Assembly (NCBI GenBank): GCA_016712265.1
Contig: JADJRJ010000028.1
Coordinates: 868,001 to 932,000 of the forward strand
Direction of reading: 5' to 3'
DNA length: 64,000 bases
Origin: Gemmatimonadota bacterium
Lineage (GTDB): Bacteria > Gemmatimonadota > Gemmatimonadetes > Gemmatimonadales > Gemmatimonadaceae
Shown here: positions 18,453-28,079 of the stretch, one piece after another
Numbering within the stretch: position 1 is the first letter of the stretch
How the letters are laid out: each line of letters begins with the position of its first letter
Notes under the pieces: model-generated
Told to the model about the DNA's origin: nothing
What the model saw: only the letters and a program-made list of their open reading frames with translations
Database searches by the model: none
Position numbers and translations under genes: made by a program

Positions 18453-19562
18453 TCACTCGCCCGGCCCAACGCTGGCATCCTCGATGATGGCATCGAGTTC
18501 GTAGTTGATGGCGACACCGAGGGCGTTGAAGTCGGTCGAGCCGACCCGCACCCAGCGACTGTCCACCACCGTCGTCTTGGCGTGCATCATCTCGCCACGC
18601 CACTCCCACAGTCGCACGCCGCTGCCGATGAGTCGCTTCACGTACGGCGCGAGGAGGGCCCGCAGCCAGGGGTGATCGTACCGACTGGGCACCAGCACCC
18701 GCACGTCGACGCCGTCACGTGCAGCCCCGGAGAGTGCTTCGGCCAGGCTCCAGGACGGCGCGAAGTACGCGCTGGCGACCCAGAAAGTGCGCTCCGCGCC
18801 TAACGCCTGCATTTGCAGCGCGCGCGAGAGGCGCAGCCGCCCCGGCTCCCCCTCCACGATGCCGACGAGGGCCGGTGGGTCGCGGAGCGGGTCAAGGTGC
18901 GTCGCACGCGGCACCCGCACCTCACGGAACTTGAGGCGGCGACGGCCGCCTGCACGTTCCCACATGCGATCGAACGACTCGGCCATGTCCACCGCGGCCG
19001 GCCCGCCGATCTCCACACAGGTATCGCGCCAGGGGGTGCTACGCCTACTGAGGCGTCCGCGTTTCCACTGGTCCCCGATTCCGATCCCACCCGTGATCCC
19101 CACGCGGTTGTCCACCACCAGGAGTTTGCGATGGTCGCGGGGGAGCAGCCCGAACCACGAGCGAAAGCCCGGCGGGTGGAAGATCCGGACCGATGCCCCA
19201 GCGGTTCGCAGCGGGTCCCAAAAGCTGTTGGGGGTGCCCATCCGGCCGACCCAGTCGACGAGGACACGGACACGCACGCCACGGGCGACCGCGCCCACCA
19301 GCGCATCGCGGACGCGGTGCCCGATCTCGTCCGGCCGGAAGATGTATTGCTCCAGGTCCACCGACTCGCGTGCGCCCTCGATGCGCTCCAAAATCGCATC
19401 GAAGGTCGCCGGCCCGTTGCGCAGCAGGGTGACCGCGTTCCCCGCAGAGACGTCGGCCGCCGCGATCCGCCAGAGTCCACGCGCGTAGGTGCGTGACTGC
19501 TGCAACGGGGGAAGGATGGGCGGGGCCCCCGGGGCCAGGTCGCGCGGCCGGGCCCCACTCAT
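18453..19562 (-). CDS. Phospholipase D family protein / cardiolipin synthase-like, frameshifted near its end
   Basis: 369 residues as read. Two HKD motifs are present: DHRKLLVVDNRVGITGG in the first half and MHAKTTVVDSRWVRVGSTDF in the second, followed by the family-typical NYELDAIIEDASVG. There is no N-terminal membrane segment, as in ClsB-type synthases, so it probably acts at the inner membrane on phosphatidylglycerol. The normal C-terminal motif (EEMFLEDLERSREL) is found in another frame immediately downstream. A shift within 18459-18468 therefore cuts the protein short. Corrected, the gene would run to 18257 and end in an ATGA overlap with the amidohydrolase start. It starts within the ThrE stop (ATGA). 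Confidence 0.88.
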   Translation of the reverse strand: MSGARPRDLAPGAPPILPPLQQSRTYARGLWRIAAADVSAGNAVTLLRNGPATFDAILERIEGARESVDLEQYIFRPDEIGHRVRDALVGAVARGVRVRVLVDWVGRMGTPNSFWDPLRTAGASVRIFHPPGFRSWFGLLPRDHRKLLVVDNRVGITGGIGIGDQWKRGRLSRRSTPWRDTCVEIGGPAAVDMAESFDRMWERAGGRRRLKFREVRVPRATHLDPLRDPPALVGIVEGEPGRLRLSRALQMQALGAERTFWVASAYFAPSWSLAEALSGAARDGVDVRVLVPSRYDHPWLRALLAPYVKRLIGSGVRLWEWRGEMMHAKTTVVDSRWVRVGSTDFNALGVAINYELDAIIEDASVGPGE

Positions 19563-20830
19563 TCGGTCGTCCCCTCATCGGCATGCGTGATCGGGCGCAG
19601 GGCCACCTGGGCGACCATCGCGCCTAACGCGAGCGTCAGCGCCACGAACAACATCTGGAACCCGGTCTGCACCGCCGTGTTCACGTTGCGGTTCACCAGC
19701 GAACCCATGCTCATGAACCCGATCGACCCGGGGACCAGGAGCACCGTCGCCGGCTGTTGCAGCACAGGGTAGGGCAGGTGGCGGCGTCGGGCGATCAGCG
19801 CCCCGACCGCCATCGCCGTAAACGCGCCAATGAAGGCGGAGGCCGTGGAGCCGAGCCACTGGCCGCCGAGCCAGGCCGCGATCGAGGTCACCACGCAGAT
19901 GATGCTGATCGACAGCGTATCACGCCGTCGCGCCCGAAACAGCTCGGTCATCGCCAGCGCCGCGAGCAAGGGCGACAACACGCGCACCCAGGTGGGCACC
20001 GCACCAAAGGTCGCCAGGGCGAGTCCGTCCGTCGATTGCACCGCCTGCTGCCCGACCACGACGCCAACGATTAACAGCAGCAACGTGGTGATCGCCGCGA
20101 GAAACCGACCCGCGCCGGACGTCCAGTGCCCTTGCGCAAGTTCGGTCATCGCGATCGTCAGACGCCAGCCGGGGAGGAAGATGACCAGCCCGGCAATCAG
20201 CAGTGGCATCGGGCGCACCCCTTTCAGGCCCACGTCCTCGGCAGAAAACGCAATCGCCGAAGCGAGCGCCGCCATGCTGACCGGGCCCAACGGGCCAAGG
20301 TGCGGCCGTGACCCGATGAATGTGAGCGCCGCGCCCACCGCGAGCCCGAGGACCACGGCCAGCAATAACTCGGGCCATTGGGCGCGCAGGAGCAGGGCGG
20401 CGGAGGCACTCAGCAGGGCACTCGCCAGCACGTCACGCCACGCGGGTCGCGACGAACGCCAGGCGAGGAGCTGCGCCAGGCGCTGCGCGCCTTCATCGGG
20501 GGTCAGGTCGCCGGCGCGAACTCTGGCCAACAGGCGGTGGAGCGCGACCGCCTTCGCGTAATCCGGCCCCGGCAGGTACACGCGGATGACTTCGGTCCAC
20601 TGCCGCTCGCCGCGGGAGATCGTGAGGAAGATCCCGGTGCCCGTGGCATTACAGTCCGCGTGAAAGCCCAGTGCCGTGGCCAGGTCGGCGATCCCGGACT
20701 CGATGCGATCCGGCACTTCGTCGACCGCCGCATAGGCCCTCGCCGCGAGGGTGATGCAGCGGACGGCACCCTCTTCCGTGGAGGCCGCGATGGCGGCAGG
20801 CGTTTCGTAGAGGGCGGTGAGGGAGTGCAC
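19559..20830 (-). CDS. Threonine/serine exporter family (ThrE) membrane protein
   Basis: 423 residues from a GTG start. The N-terminal ~125 residues are a soluble domain (ITLAARAYAAVDEVPDRIES to GDLTPDEG), matching the cytoplasmic part of ThrE. About ten hydrophobic helices follow. The chain joins the two halves (ThrE/DUF1212 and ThrE_2/DUF3815) that are separate genes in many bacteria. Actinobacterial members export threonine and serine; substrates elsewhere are unproven. It is first in a leftward unit with the PLD gene (4-bp overlap). Confidence 0.87.
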   Translation of the reverse strand: MHSLTALYETPAAIAASTEEGAVRCITLAARAYAAVDEVPDRIESGIADLATALGFHADCNATGTGIFLTISRGERQWTEVIRVYLPGPDYAKAVALHRLLARVRAGDLTPDEGAQRLAQLLAWRSSRPAWRDVLASALLSASAALLLRAQWPELLLAVVLGLAVGAALTFIGSRPHLGPLGPVSMAALASAIAFSAEDVGLKGVRPMPLLIAGLVIFLPGWRLTIAMTELAQGHWTSGAGRFLAAITTLLLLIVGVVVGQQAVQSTDGLALATFGAVPTWVRVLSPLLAALAMTELFRARRRDTLSISIICVVTSIAAWLGGQWLGSTASAFIGAFTAMAVGALIARRRHLPYPVLQQPATVLLVPGSIGFMSMGSLVNRNVNTAVQTGFQMLFVALTLALGAMVAQVALRPITHADEGTTE

Positions 20831-20937
20831 CGGACTAAGGTAGCACGGCCTGAGACTCGTGAGCGATGCGCGTCATCACCGACGGCTCGCCCGAGGCCCT
20901 GCATGGGGCGCCAGCGGCGAGGTCCTGAACTTGCCCC

Positions 20938-20975
20938 CCGGCGCGGGCCAGGGCTGCAGGCGGCCAGCCCGCCGG
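20938..20975 (-). terminator. Possible terminator after the amidohydrolase pair
   Basis: An imperfect GC-rich inverted repeat (CCGGCGCGGGCC against GGCCAGCCCGCCGG) about 30 bases past the stop of the leftward amidohydrolase gene. The pairing is not perfect and no T-run follows, so this is tentative. Confidence 0.3.
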
Positions 20976-21005
20976 AGACCGGCCGGCCGACTGCTCGATC
21001 CGTCC

Positions 21006-22397
21006 TTAGGGTACGACCTTCGCTGGCGTCTGCTGCTTGATCTTCTCCATGTACTTCTGGAAGAAGAGCTTGTGGATGTCCATCATGTTGATCTCGCGTC
21101 CCTGGATATACGACTGCAGGATGTTGCTCGTCATGTCCAGGGGTGTGCCGGTCGTGATCAGCACGGTCGCTTCCTTCCCGACCTCCAGCGACCCCACCTT
21201 GTCCGCGACCCCGAGGAACGTGGCGGCGTTGATGGTGACGGACTTGAGCGCTTCCTCCTCCGGCAATCCGAAGGCCACGGCAACCCCGGCATCCCACGGC
21301 AGGCGATTGCTGTAGAGCCCACCGGAGCCGCCGGCGATGGCAAACTTCACCCCGGCGGCGTGCAACTTCGCGGGCGTCGCATAGGCGTTGTCATATCCCT
21401 CGTACTCCCGTTCGGGGGCTGCCATGGTGGAGGTGAGGATGACCGGCACGTTTTCCGCCTTGAGTCGGTCCGCCACGAACACGGCGTCGCGTCCGCCGCG
21501 AATCACCAGCTTGACTCCCTCGGCCTTGCCCCACGTGATGGCATCGTTGATCTGTGCGGCGCCATCGGCCGCCACGACCACCGGGATGGTGCCGTCGAGG
21601 GCCGGGATCATGGCGGCATACCGTGAATCGGTCCGCACGTCCTGCCCACTCTTCACCGCGTCTCGGTAGGCCCGCGCCTCACCAAACCAGTCCTTGATCT
21701 GTTGGACCTGCTCGGCATAGGTCTTCGGCGGCGGTCCAGCGGCACCGCGGCCGCCCGGGCCGCCGCCGCCGAAGCCGCGTCGCGGCTGCGCCATGGGGTC
21801 AGGCCAGCGCACGTTCAGCGCGGCCGCCCCCTTCATCGACATCTCCTCCCACGTCCACCCTTCGAGGTTGAGCGCGGAGGACAAGCCGGAGATCACGCCG
21901 CCGTCCGGTGTGCTGAACGCGACGAGCACCCCCGCCGAGCGCGTCGTTCCGATATGCCGGCTCTCGGCGTTCACCGCGACCTCGGCCCTGACGTTCGGAT
22001 TGAAATCCCCGATCTCGCGAATGTCGTTGGAGACATCCACCGCGCCGATCTCCGTGATGCCCACGGTGCTGTAGGCGTCCACGAGACCGGGATAGATGTG
22101 CTTGCCCGAGACGTCGACGACCTTGGCGCCATTCGGGACCGCCACCTCAGGCCCACCGATCGCGGAAATGCGCCCGCGGTCAAACACGATCGTGCCGTTG
22201 GTGATGGTCCCCCGGGTCACCGTGTGAATCGTGGCGCCTCGCAGGACCACGGGCTTGTCCTGCGGTGGGACGGTCATCCGCTCCTGCGCGCGCAGGGTGC
22301 CTGGAACGAGCAGCGTCGTCACCGCCAGGGCGAACACGGCGCGTATGGTCGAGGAGGTCATGGTGCGCATGGTCGATGTGAGGGATGGGCGAGTCAT
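21006..22397 (-). CDS. Amidohydrolase-like secreted protein lacking the metal-binding histidines
   Basis: 463 residues from the ATG at 22397; internal Mets at 22370 and 22361 would place the start closer to the signal peptide (SSTIRAVFALAVTTLLVPG, cleavage near LRAQ). The fold markers are present (GTIVFDRGRISAIGGPE, HIYPGLVDAYSTVG, and the closing VGSLEVGKEATVLITTG). But the HxH that normally follows PGxxD is AYSTV, and the later histidine positions are also lost (VVVAADGAAQ, IAGGSGG). It is therefore likely a non-catalytic or re-purposed paralogue. It begins directly after the stop of the larger upstream amidohydrolase (TAAATG) and probably works with it as a partner subunit. Confidence 0.83.
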   Translation of the reverse strand: MTRPSLTSTMRTMTSSTIRAVFALAVTTLLVPGTLRAQERMTVPPQDKPVVLRGATIHTVTRGTITNGTIVFDRGRISAIGGPEVAVPNGAKVVDVSGKHIYPGLVDAYSTVGITEIGAVDVSNDIREIGDFNPNVRAEVAVNAESRHIGTTRSAGVLVAFSTPDGGVISGLSSALNLEGWTWEEMSMKGAAALNVRWPDPMAQPRRGFGGGGPGGRGAAGPPPKTYAEQVQQIKDWFGEARAYRDAVKSGQDVRTDSRYAAMIPALDGTIPVVVAADGAAQINDAITWGKAEGVKLVIRGGRDAVFVADRLKAENVPVILTSTMAAPEREYEGYDNAYATPAKLHAAGVKFAIAGGSGGLYSNRLPWDAGVAVAFGLPEEEALKSVTINAATFLGVADKVGSLEVGKEATVLITTGTPLDMTSNILQSYIQGREINMMDIHKLFFQKYMEKIKQQTPAKVVP

Positions 22398-25395
22398 TTA
22401 GCGCGAGCCTCCAGGACCGCGGGGACGTGCCGGAGCACCAGCGGGTGTTCCCTCGGCAGGGGTCGCGGCCAGGACGGCCTGGATCAGCTGGGCACGCTGA
22501 CGGGCCGTCTCGGCTCGGAGCGCCTTGTCTTCGTCGAGCGAGAAGTAGCGGCGACCGTCGACCCACGTTTGTTCGGCCTTGGTGAACTGCGACAGCGGAT
22601 TGCCGTTCCAGATCACGAAGTCCGCGTCCTTCCCCGCTTCGAGCGAGCCGACACGATTGTCGATGGCGATGGCCTTCGCTGACTGGTTCGTGACCGTTGA
22701 CAGTGCGGCGACTTCCTCGACCCCGGTGCGGAGGAGCTTTCCAGCCTCCCAGTTCATGCGCGTGGAGATCTCGGAGTCGTCGGAGTGCAGGGACGTCACC
22801 ACCCCCGCTTCCATCAGCAGGCGGGCGTTGTACGTCGTATTGTCGTACGCTTCCATCTTGAAGGCGCCCCAGTCGCTCCAGACCACGGCAGCGACGCCCG
22901 ATGCTTTCAGTTCGCTGGCGATCTTGAACGCCTCCACGCCGTGCTGCAGCGTCTGGATGCGGAAGCCGAACTCCTCGGCGAGGCGCACCAGCGCGAGGAA
23001 CTCGTCGGCACGATACCCGTGCGACGACACGAGCAGCTTCTGGTCGAGGATATCGAGGATCGCTTCCATGCGCAGGTCGCGACGCGGCGGGATCCCGGTC
23101 TTCTCCTTCTCCCACCGCTGCCATTCCTTGCGATAGTCGCGCGCCGCGAGGAAGTGGTCGCGGATGATCTCCTGGACCCCCATGCGGGTGTTCGGGTAGC
23201 GCGTCGGGCTGCGCTTGGGATTCTCGCCCAAGGCAAACTTCACGGTGCGGGGCGCGCCCGCGAGCTTGTACTCGTCGGGCAGCGAGCCCCAGCGGATCTT
23301 CACGTACACGTTCTCGCCGCCGATCGGGTTGGCCGAACCGTGCTTGATCATCGTGGTGGTGAGCCCGCCCGCGAGCTGGCGGTAGAACCAGATGTTGTTG
23401 TGGGTGACGACGTCGCCCATCTGCACCTCGGGGACGATCGCGAAGCCGCTCTCGTTGACGGCACTCACGCCGGAATGGGTATGCGGGTCGATCAGGCCCG
23501 GGGTGACGTGCTTGCCCGAGGCGTCGATCACGACAGCGCCCGTGGGGGCGGTGAGCCGCTGCCCCACGCGCACCACCTTGCCGGCCTGCACCAGCAGGTC
23601 AGCGTTCTCCATGCGGCCCTGCGGTCCCTGCGTCCAGACCGTGGCATTCCGCACCAGCACGGCGGCCGGCTGCGCCGGCGCACCCGTGAGCCCGAACTCC
23701 ATGGACGGGCGCATGAACGGCAGGTTGAGGTTGGGCACCTTGGAGGCCACGGCGCCACGCGCGGGCCCTTCGTAGGCTTCCGTGCGGGTCCCGCGGTAGG
23801 TGGCATCTGTGCCGTTAGGCAGGGACACCCAGCCGTAGAACTCCTGCTCCCGGACCGATCCGGTCAACAAGGTGGCGCCCTCGAGCCCGATCGCCTCGCC
23901 GGGGAAGGTCGCCTCGAGGCGACCGGTTTCCGCGGTGATCCGCGCCGTCGTGAGGTTCACCGAGCGACGCCCGGCAATCTCGATGGTGCCGCGGATCCGA
24001 TTGAGTGGTCCCTCGATGCGGACGGTCGCGCTCGTGAAGGCGCCCGGGTCGCTCGACGTGATCGTCCACGTGCCGCGCGGATCCACCTGCGGCGGCCGCG
24101 TGACGCCGTACCTTACCCCCTGCACCCAGACGTCGCGTACGGCCGACTCTTCGGTGAAAAGGTCCCCTTCGCTGACCACCAGGTTCGCGACCTTGCCGGC
24201 CGCGATGACGCCGTGGGTCTTCTCGATGCCCAGCCAGGTGGCCGGGACGGTCGTCAGGGCGGCGAGTGCCTTGTCGGGGGCGAGGCCCCGGGCCACGGCG
24301 GTCCGCAAGTTGGGGAGGAACTGCTGCAACGACGAGAGGCCGTCGGCGGTGATGGCAAACGGCACGCCGGCCGTGGCAAGCTGCGCCGGGTTAGTCGGCG
24401 CCAGGTACCAGTGGCGCAGATCGGCGAGTGAGGCGTTGGCCGCGGCTTCCGGGCTCGACACGTTGGGCGCATCGGGAAAGGCGAGCGGTACCACCAGCGG
24501 CTGTGTGCGCCCCTTAAGCACGTCGATGAGGCGGTATTCCTGGCCGTTGCCGCGGAACCACGGCGTCAGCTTGAAGTCCTGGGCGAGCTTGTAGGCGCGG
24601 AGGTAGTCCTCCTCGCTCCCGGTCTCGAAGTACACCGGCTGTTGCCCCTTCACCGCCCGGCCGAGGGCCGCGAGCGCCTCACTGGTCTCTGGCGGCAGCA
24701 AGGCGCGGCCACTGGCTTCGTACGCCGCCCAGGCGCGCGGGTACCACTCCGCGTCCATGAAGGTCTGCTTCATCAGGGCGATCGTACCCATCGCCGAGTT
24801 GGGGTACATCCCCCCCAAGGGCGAAGGAGCGCTGAAACGCGATCGACTGCGCGATATCCGGACGGAGCACGCGATCCCGTGCGCCTGCATCGCTGAGGTT
24901 GACCACCGAGGCACTCCCACGAAAGATCCCCTGTCGTGGTACGGCAAGCACCGTCCCGAAGCCGAGGGAGCGCAAGGCGAGGCGACGCGTGGAGTCGTCC
25001 TTGAGGTTGGCCGTGGTGCTGAACCACGCACGCACCTGGGGGTTCCAGTGCGTGGGCCCCACGTCGCCGCCCTGGGGCGGGGCATCGCCCCCGACGTCGG
25101 CCGAGGCGTCGATGAAGCCGGGATAGACGGTGAGTCCCTTCATGTCCCAGACGCGGGCGCCGGCCGGGGCGGTTGCGCCGGCGCCGACCGAGACGATGAG
25201 CCCGTTCCGCACGACAATCGTGGCGTTGGTGAGCACCTGGCCGGGGGCGGTGACCACACGCGCCCCCACCAGAGCGTGGTAGCCCGCGGCGTTGTCACGG
25301 AGCCCGGAGATGGGCTCGGTACGAGAAGACTGTTGGGCCTCGAGCGCGCCGACGGCCAAAGCCGCGGAACCGAGGAGAAAACGTGTGATGCTCAC
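22398..25395 (-). CDS. Large tandem amidohydrolase, secreted, interrupted by a one-base shift
   Basis: The intact product would be about 998 residues from the GTG at 25395, chosen because GGGAG precedes it and a signal peptide follows (SITRFLLGSAALAVGALEAQ). The N-terminal half is a degenerate amidohydrolase-like region (VYPGFIDASADVGG, no HxH). The C-terminal half is catalytic in appearance: TPGLIDPHTHSGVS, VSSHGYRADE, IQTLQHGVEA, TSLHSDDSEIS, and the closing VGSLEAGKDADFVIWNG. The frame changes at a run of seven C (plus strand, 24810-24816). One base fewer restores the frame, and the total length (2998) is one more than a multiple of three. It precedes the non-catalytic paralogue at 21006-22397. 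The substrate is unknown. Confidence 0.85.
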
Positions 25396-25580
25396 AAAGG
25401 GCTCCCGTGGGACGGTCGTTCCGGTGGCCGTCCGTTGTGAAGGACAACGGCGCCTGTGCGTGCGCCTGGGGACAATGGACACAGGCCGGACCCCATATCT
25501 TGGCTCCGGTACCGTCCGAGGGCAACGGAGAATGCCTCGTCAAGCATGCCTCGCGGGCCTGAGGCATGTAGCTTCCCCGA

Positions 25581-26501
25581 ATGCTTTCCATCGACCTCAC
25601 CGGTCGGCGCGCCCTGGTGGCAGGGGTGGCCGACGACGGCGGATTCGGGTTCTTCATCGCCAAGTCGCTCGCCGAGGCCGGCGCCTCGGTGTGCGTGGCG
25701 ACCTGGCCCCCAGCCCTCAACATCTTCCTGAACCTCCTCGAACGCGGGAAGATGGACGAGTCACGGCAGATGCTCGATGGCTCCAAGCTCGAGTTCGAGC
25801 GCATTTATCCGCTGGACGCGGTCTTCGACACCCTGGACCAGGCGCCGGAGGATCTGCGCGCGAGCAAGCGCTACAAGGAAGTAGGCGACTTCTCGATCCA
25901 GGGGCTCGCCGATCGGATGCAGGCGGACTTCGGTGCCCCCGCGTTCGATATCCTCGTGCACTCGCTCGCCAACGGACCGGAGGTCAAGAAGTCGCTGCTC
26001 GAGGTCTCTCGCGCGGGGTACCTCGCCGCGATGTCGGCGAGTGCCTATTCGCTGGTGTCGATGCTGCAGCGCCTGGGCCCCCTGATGCGCACCGGCGGAT
26101 CAGTGCTCTCCTTGACCTACATGGCCAGCGAGCGCGCGGTCCCTGGATACGGCGGAGGAATGTCCTCGGCGAAGGCTGCGCTGGAGAGTGATACGCGCCT
26201 CCTGGCCTACGAAGCGGGACGCAAGTGGGGACTCCGGGTCAATACGATCTCGGCCGGGCCCTACGCCTCGCGGGCCGCGAGTGCGATCGGGATCGTGCAG
26301 CGCATGGTGGAATACTGTGCCCGGAACACCCCGATCCCCGAGGCACTGACTGCCGAGGAAGTGGGGCATGCTGCGGCCATGTTGTCATCCCCGCTGGCGA
26401 GCGGGATCACGGGGAGTACGGTGTACGTCGACAAGGGCTACCACGCGATGGGAATGGCGGTGGACGCCCTCGTACCGGCACCGGGCGACGCAACGAGCTG
26501 A
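25581..26501 (+). CDS. fabI: Enoyl-[acyl-carrier-protein] reductase, plant/chlamydial-type FabI
   Basis: 306 residues, longer than the ~260 of E. coli FabI. NAD-binding Rossmann start: GVADDGGFGFFIAKSLAEAG. An insertion (ATWPPALNIFLNLLERGK ... LEFERIYPLDAVFDT) resembles the extended loop of plant MOD1, chlamydial and apicomplexan enzymes. The catalytic pair is in YGGGMSSAK (Tyr and Lys six residues apart), and SAGPYASRAAS matches the conserved motif preceding the substrate-binding loop. It performs the last step of each elongation cycle of fatty acid synthesis in the cytoplasm. It stands alone, divergent from the amidohydrolase operon (185-base gap). Confidence 0.93.
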   Translation: MLSIDLTGRRALVAGVADDGGFGFFIAKSLAEAGASVCVATWPPALNIFLNLLERGKMDESRQMLDGSKLEFERIYPLDAVFDTLDQAPEDLRASKRYKEVGDFSIQGLADRMQADFGAPAFDILVHSLANGPEVKKSLLEVSRAGYLAAMSASAYSLVSMLQRLGPLMRTGGSVLSLTYMASERAVPGYGGGMSSAKAALESDTRLLAYEAGRKWGLRVNTISAGPYASRAASAIGIVQRMVEYCARNTPIPEALTAEEVGHAAAMLSSPLASGITGSTVYVDKGYHAMGMAVDALVPAPGDATS

Positions 26502-26549
26502 GGCGGTGTAAGCCCACAGCCACAGCGAGGAAACGGCAGCACGAGAGGT

Positions 26550-26632
26550 CAGGGCTGCACGAGTAGCACGTAGACATGCACGCGTGCCCCTCGTGCTGCC
26601 CGTGCCGCCCGTGCTCCTCGTGCTTCGCCCTG
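26550..26632. repeat. Dispersed GTGC-rich hairpin repeat, copy A
   Basis: Inverted repeat with left arm at 26550-26570 (CAGGGCTGCACGAGTAGCAC...) and right arm at 26610-26632 (CGTGCTCCTCGTGCTTCGCC...). Between them are direct units of CCCGTGC. It shares the core TCGTGCTGCCCGTGCCGC and the tail CGCCCTGGCC with copy C at 49384-49445. It lies between the convergent fabI and TonB-plug genes and could double as a terminator. Confidence 0.65.
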
Positions 26633-26654
26633 GCCGTTGACCTTTCCGCCCGGC

Positions 26655-27830
26655 CTATCGCCTCCGCCGCAGTATCGTCGAGTCCGGCACGAAGTCGAAT
26701 GGCTGCTGCACCACCTGCTGCACCGCCCGCCCATTCCGTCGCGCCGGCTTGTACCGCTGGTCCTTCACGGCGCGCCGGACCGCCTCGCCGAACTGGGGGT
26801 GGGATGCGGTCACGATGCTGAAGGTGTCCATGTTCACGTCACCCGTCGCGTCCACGACGAACTCGACCATGGTGCGGCCCGGGATGGCGTTCATGAACAT
26901 CGAGTCCGGATACACCGGCCGGATCAAGTCGGAAGAGTCCGGGGCGGCGGGGGCGTCCACCTCGGAGGCGGTGAACACCGTCTTCGCCTCCACCATGCGC
27001 TCGATAATCGCGGCAGGTGAGAGTTGGTCCTTCTTGCGCTTCTTCGTGCGCAGCTCGCCTTCCTTCGTCCACAGGATGATCGTTCCGCCCGAGCTGCTGA
27101 TCGCTCGATTGCCCTGGAACTCCGCCGGTACGCTGGCTGGCCCTGAGTAGATCTCCACGCCTTCGAACGTGCGGGGATCGACCGAGTCCAGGTCGAACTC
27201 GGCGGCATACAGCGGCGTGCCGTCAAGCCAAACGAGCGGCGCTGTGCGTCCGCCGCGAAAGCGGACGACCGTCCGCCCAAAACCGCGGCTCTGGACCTGC
27301 GCACCGGGAATCATGCGGAAGAGGTCCGTCATGTTGACGGGGTTGCGGCGCTCGATTGCCTCGCGCGTGAGGAAGTGGCCGCCTGACCCACGACTCATCC
27401 GCTCGTAGAAGCCGGCGATCCGACCCGACACATTGCGGCGGCCAACGACCACCAGCGGGTCGAGTTCGATCGCGAGGCGCGTCAAGGTCACGTCGGCCGC
27501 GGCCGTTTCCCCGGCAAGGACGCTGACACGCACCGTATCCGGGCGAAAGCCGATCCGGCGGATCCGAAGCGAGGTCTCGCCCGGCGCCGCCTTGGCGAGC
27601 AGGAACTCCCCGTTGTCGTCGCTCTCCACCACGAGGCTCGTACCGGCGACCGCGATCTGTGCCCCGGCCACCGGTTGGCCTAACGAGTCTCGCACCAGGC
27701 CCTTGATGCCCCCGGTCCCGACCTCCCCACGCTGCGCGCGGAGCGTGCCTGGGATCGCCAGGCCGGTACTCACGCAGGCGACAACGGCACAGACGGCGCG
27801 CACGCGGTGCGCGAATGTGGCATACGACAT
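26655..27830 (-). CDS. Carboxypeptidase-regulatory-like - TonB plug - TonB C-terminal fusion without a barrel
   Basis: 391 residues from the ATG at 27830, followed by a signal peptide (cleavage near GTLRAQ). Domain order: a carboxypeptidase-D regulatory-like beta domain (GGIKGLVRDSLGQPVAGAQ to LTRLAIELDPLVV, about 35-125), then a TonB-dependent-receptor plug (IERRNPVNMTDLFRMIPG ... WLDGTPLY ... VEIYSGPASVPAEF, about 150-245). A short Lys-rich linker leads to a TonB C-terminal-like domain (TMVEFVVDATGDVNMDTFSI ... AVRRAVKDQRYKPARRNG, about 305-380). Receptors with a plug normally carry a ~500-residue barrel, which is missing here. It is either a truncated receptor re-used as an adaptor or a novel envelope protein. 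Confidence 0.82.
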   Translation of the reverse strand: MSYATFAHRVRAVCAVVACVSTGLAIPGTLRAQRGEVGTGGIKGLVRDSLGQPVAGAQIAVAGTSLVVESDDNGEFLLAKAAPGETSLRIRRIGFRPDTVRVSVLAGETAAADVTLTRLAIELDPLVVVGRRNVSGRIAGFYERMSRGSGGHFLTREAIERRNPVNMTDLFRMIPGAQVQSRGFGRTVVRFRGGRTAPLVWLDGTPLYAAEFDLDSVDPRTFEGVEIYSGPASVPAEFQGNRAISSSGGTIILWTKEGELRTKKRKKDQLSPAAIIERMVEAKTVFTASEVDAPAAPDSSDLIRPVYPDSMFMNAIPGRTMVEFVVDATGDVNMDTFSIVTASHPQFGEAVRRAVKDQRYKPARRNGRAVQQVVQQPFDFVPDSTILRRRR

Positions 27831-28079
27831 GCGGACCTCCCGATCTCTCGCGGAACGCAGCGAGGGACCGCGACTGGGGGGAATCACCGGTACTACCCCC
27901 GGAATTTCCCCGGGGTCGGCGCAGCATCGGGGGTGGGGTCCGCAGCGCCAGAATTCAACCTATGCCCTACCTGTGAACTCCACCAGACAGAGTTTTGCCT
28001 TCCCCGGGACAACAAACTGCCCCATTCCCCACGATCCGCCCGGAGGTCAACTTCGGTTCAGCCCCCACCCATCCCATCC

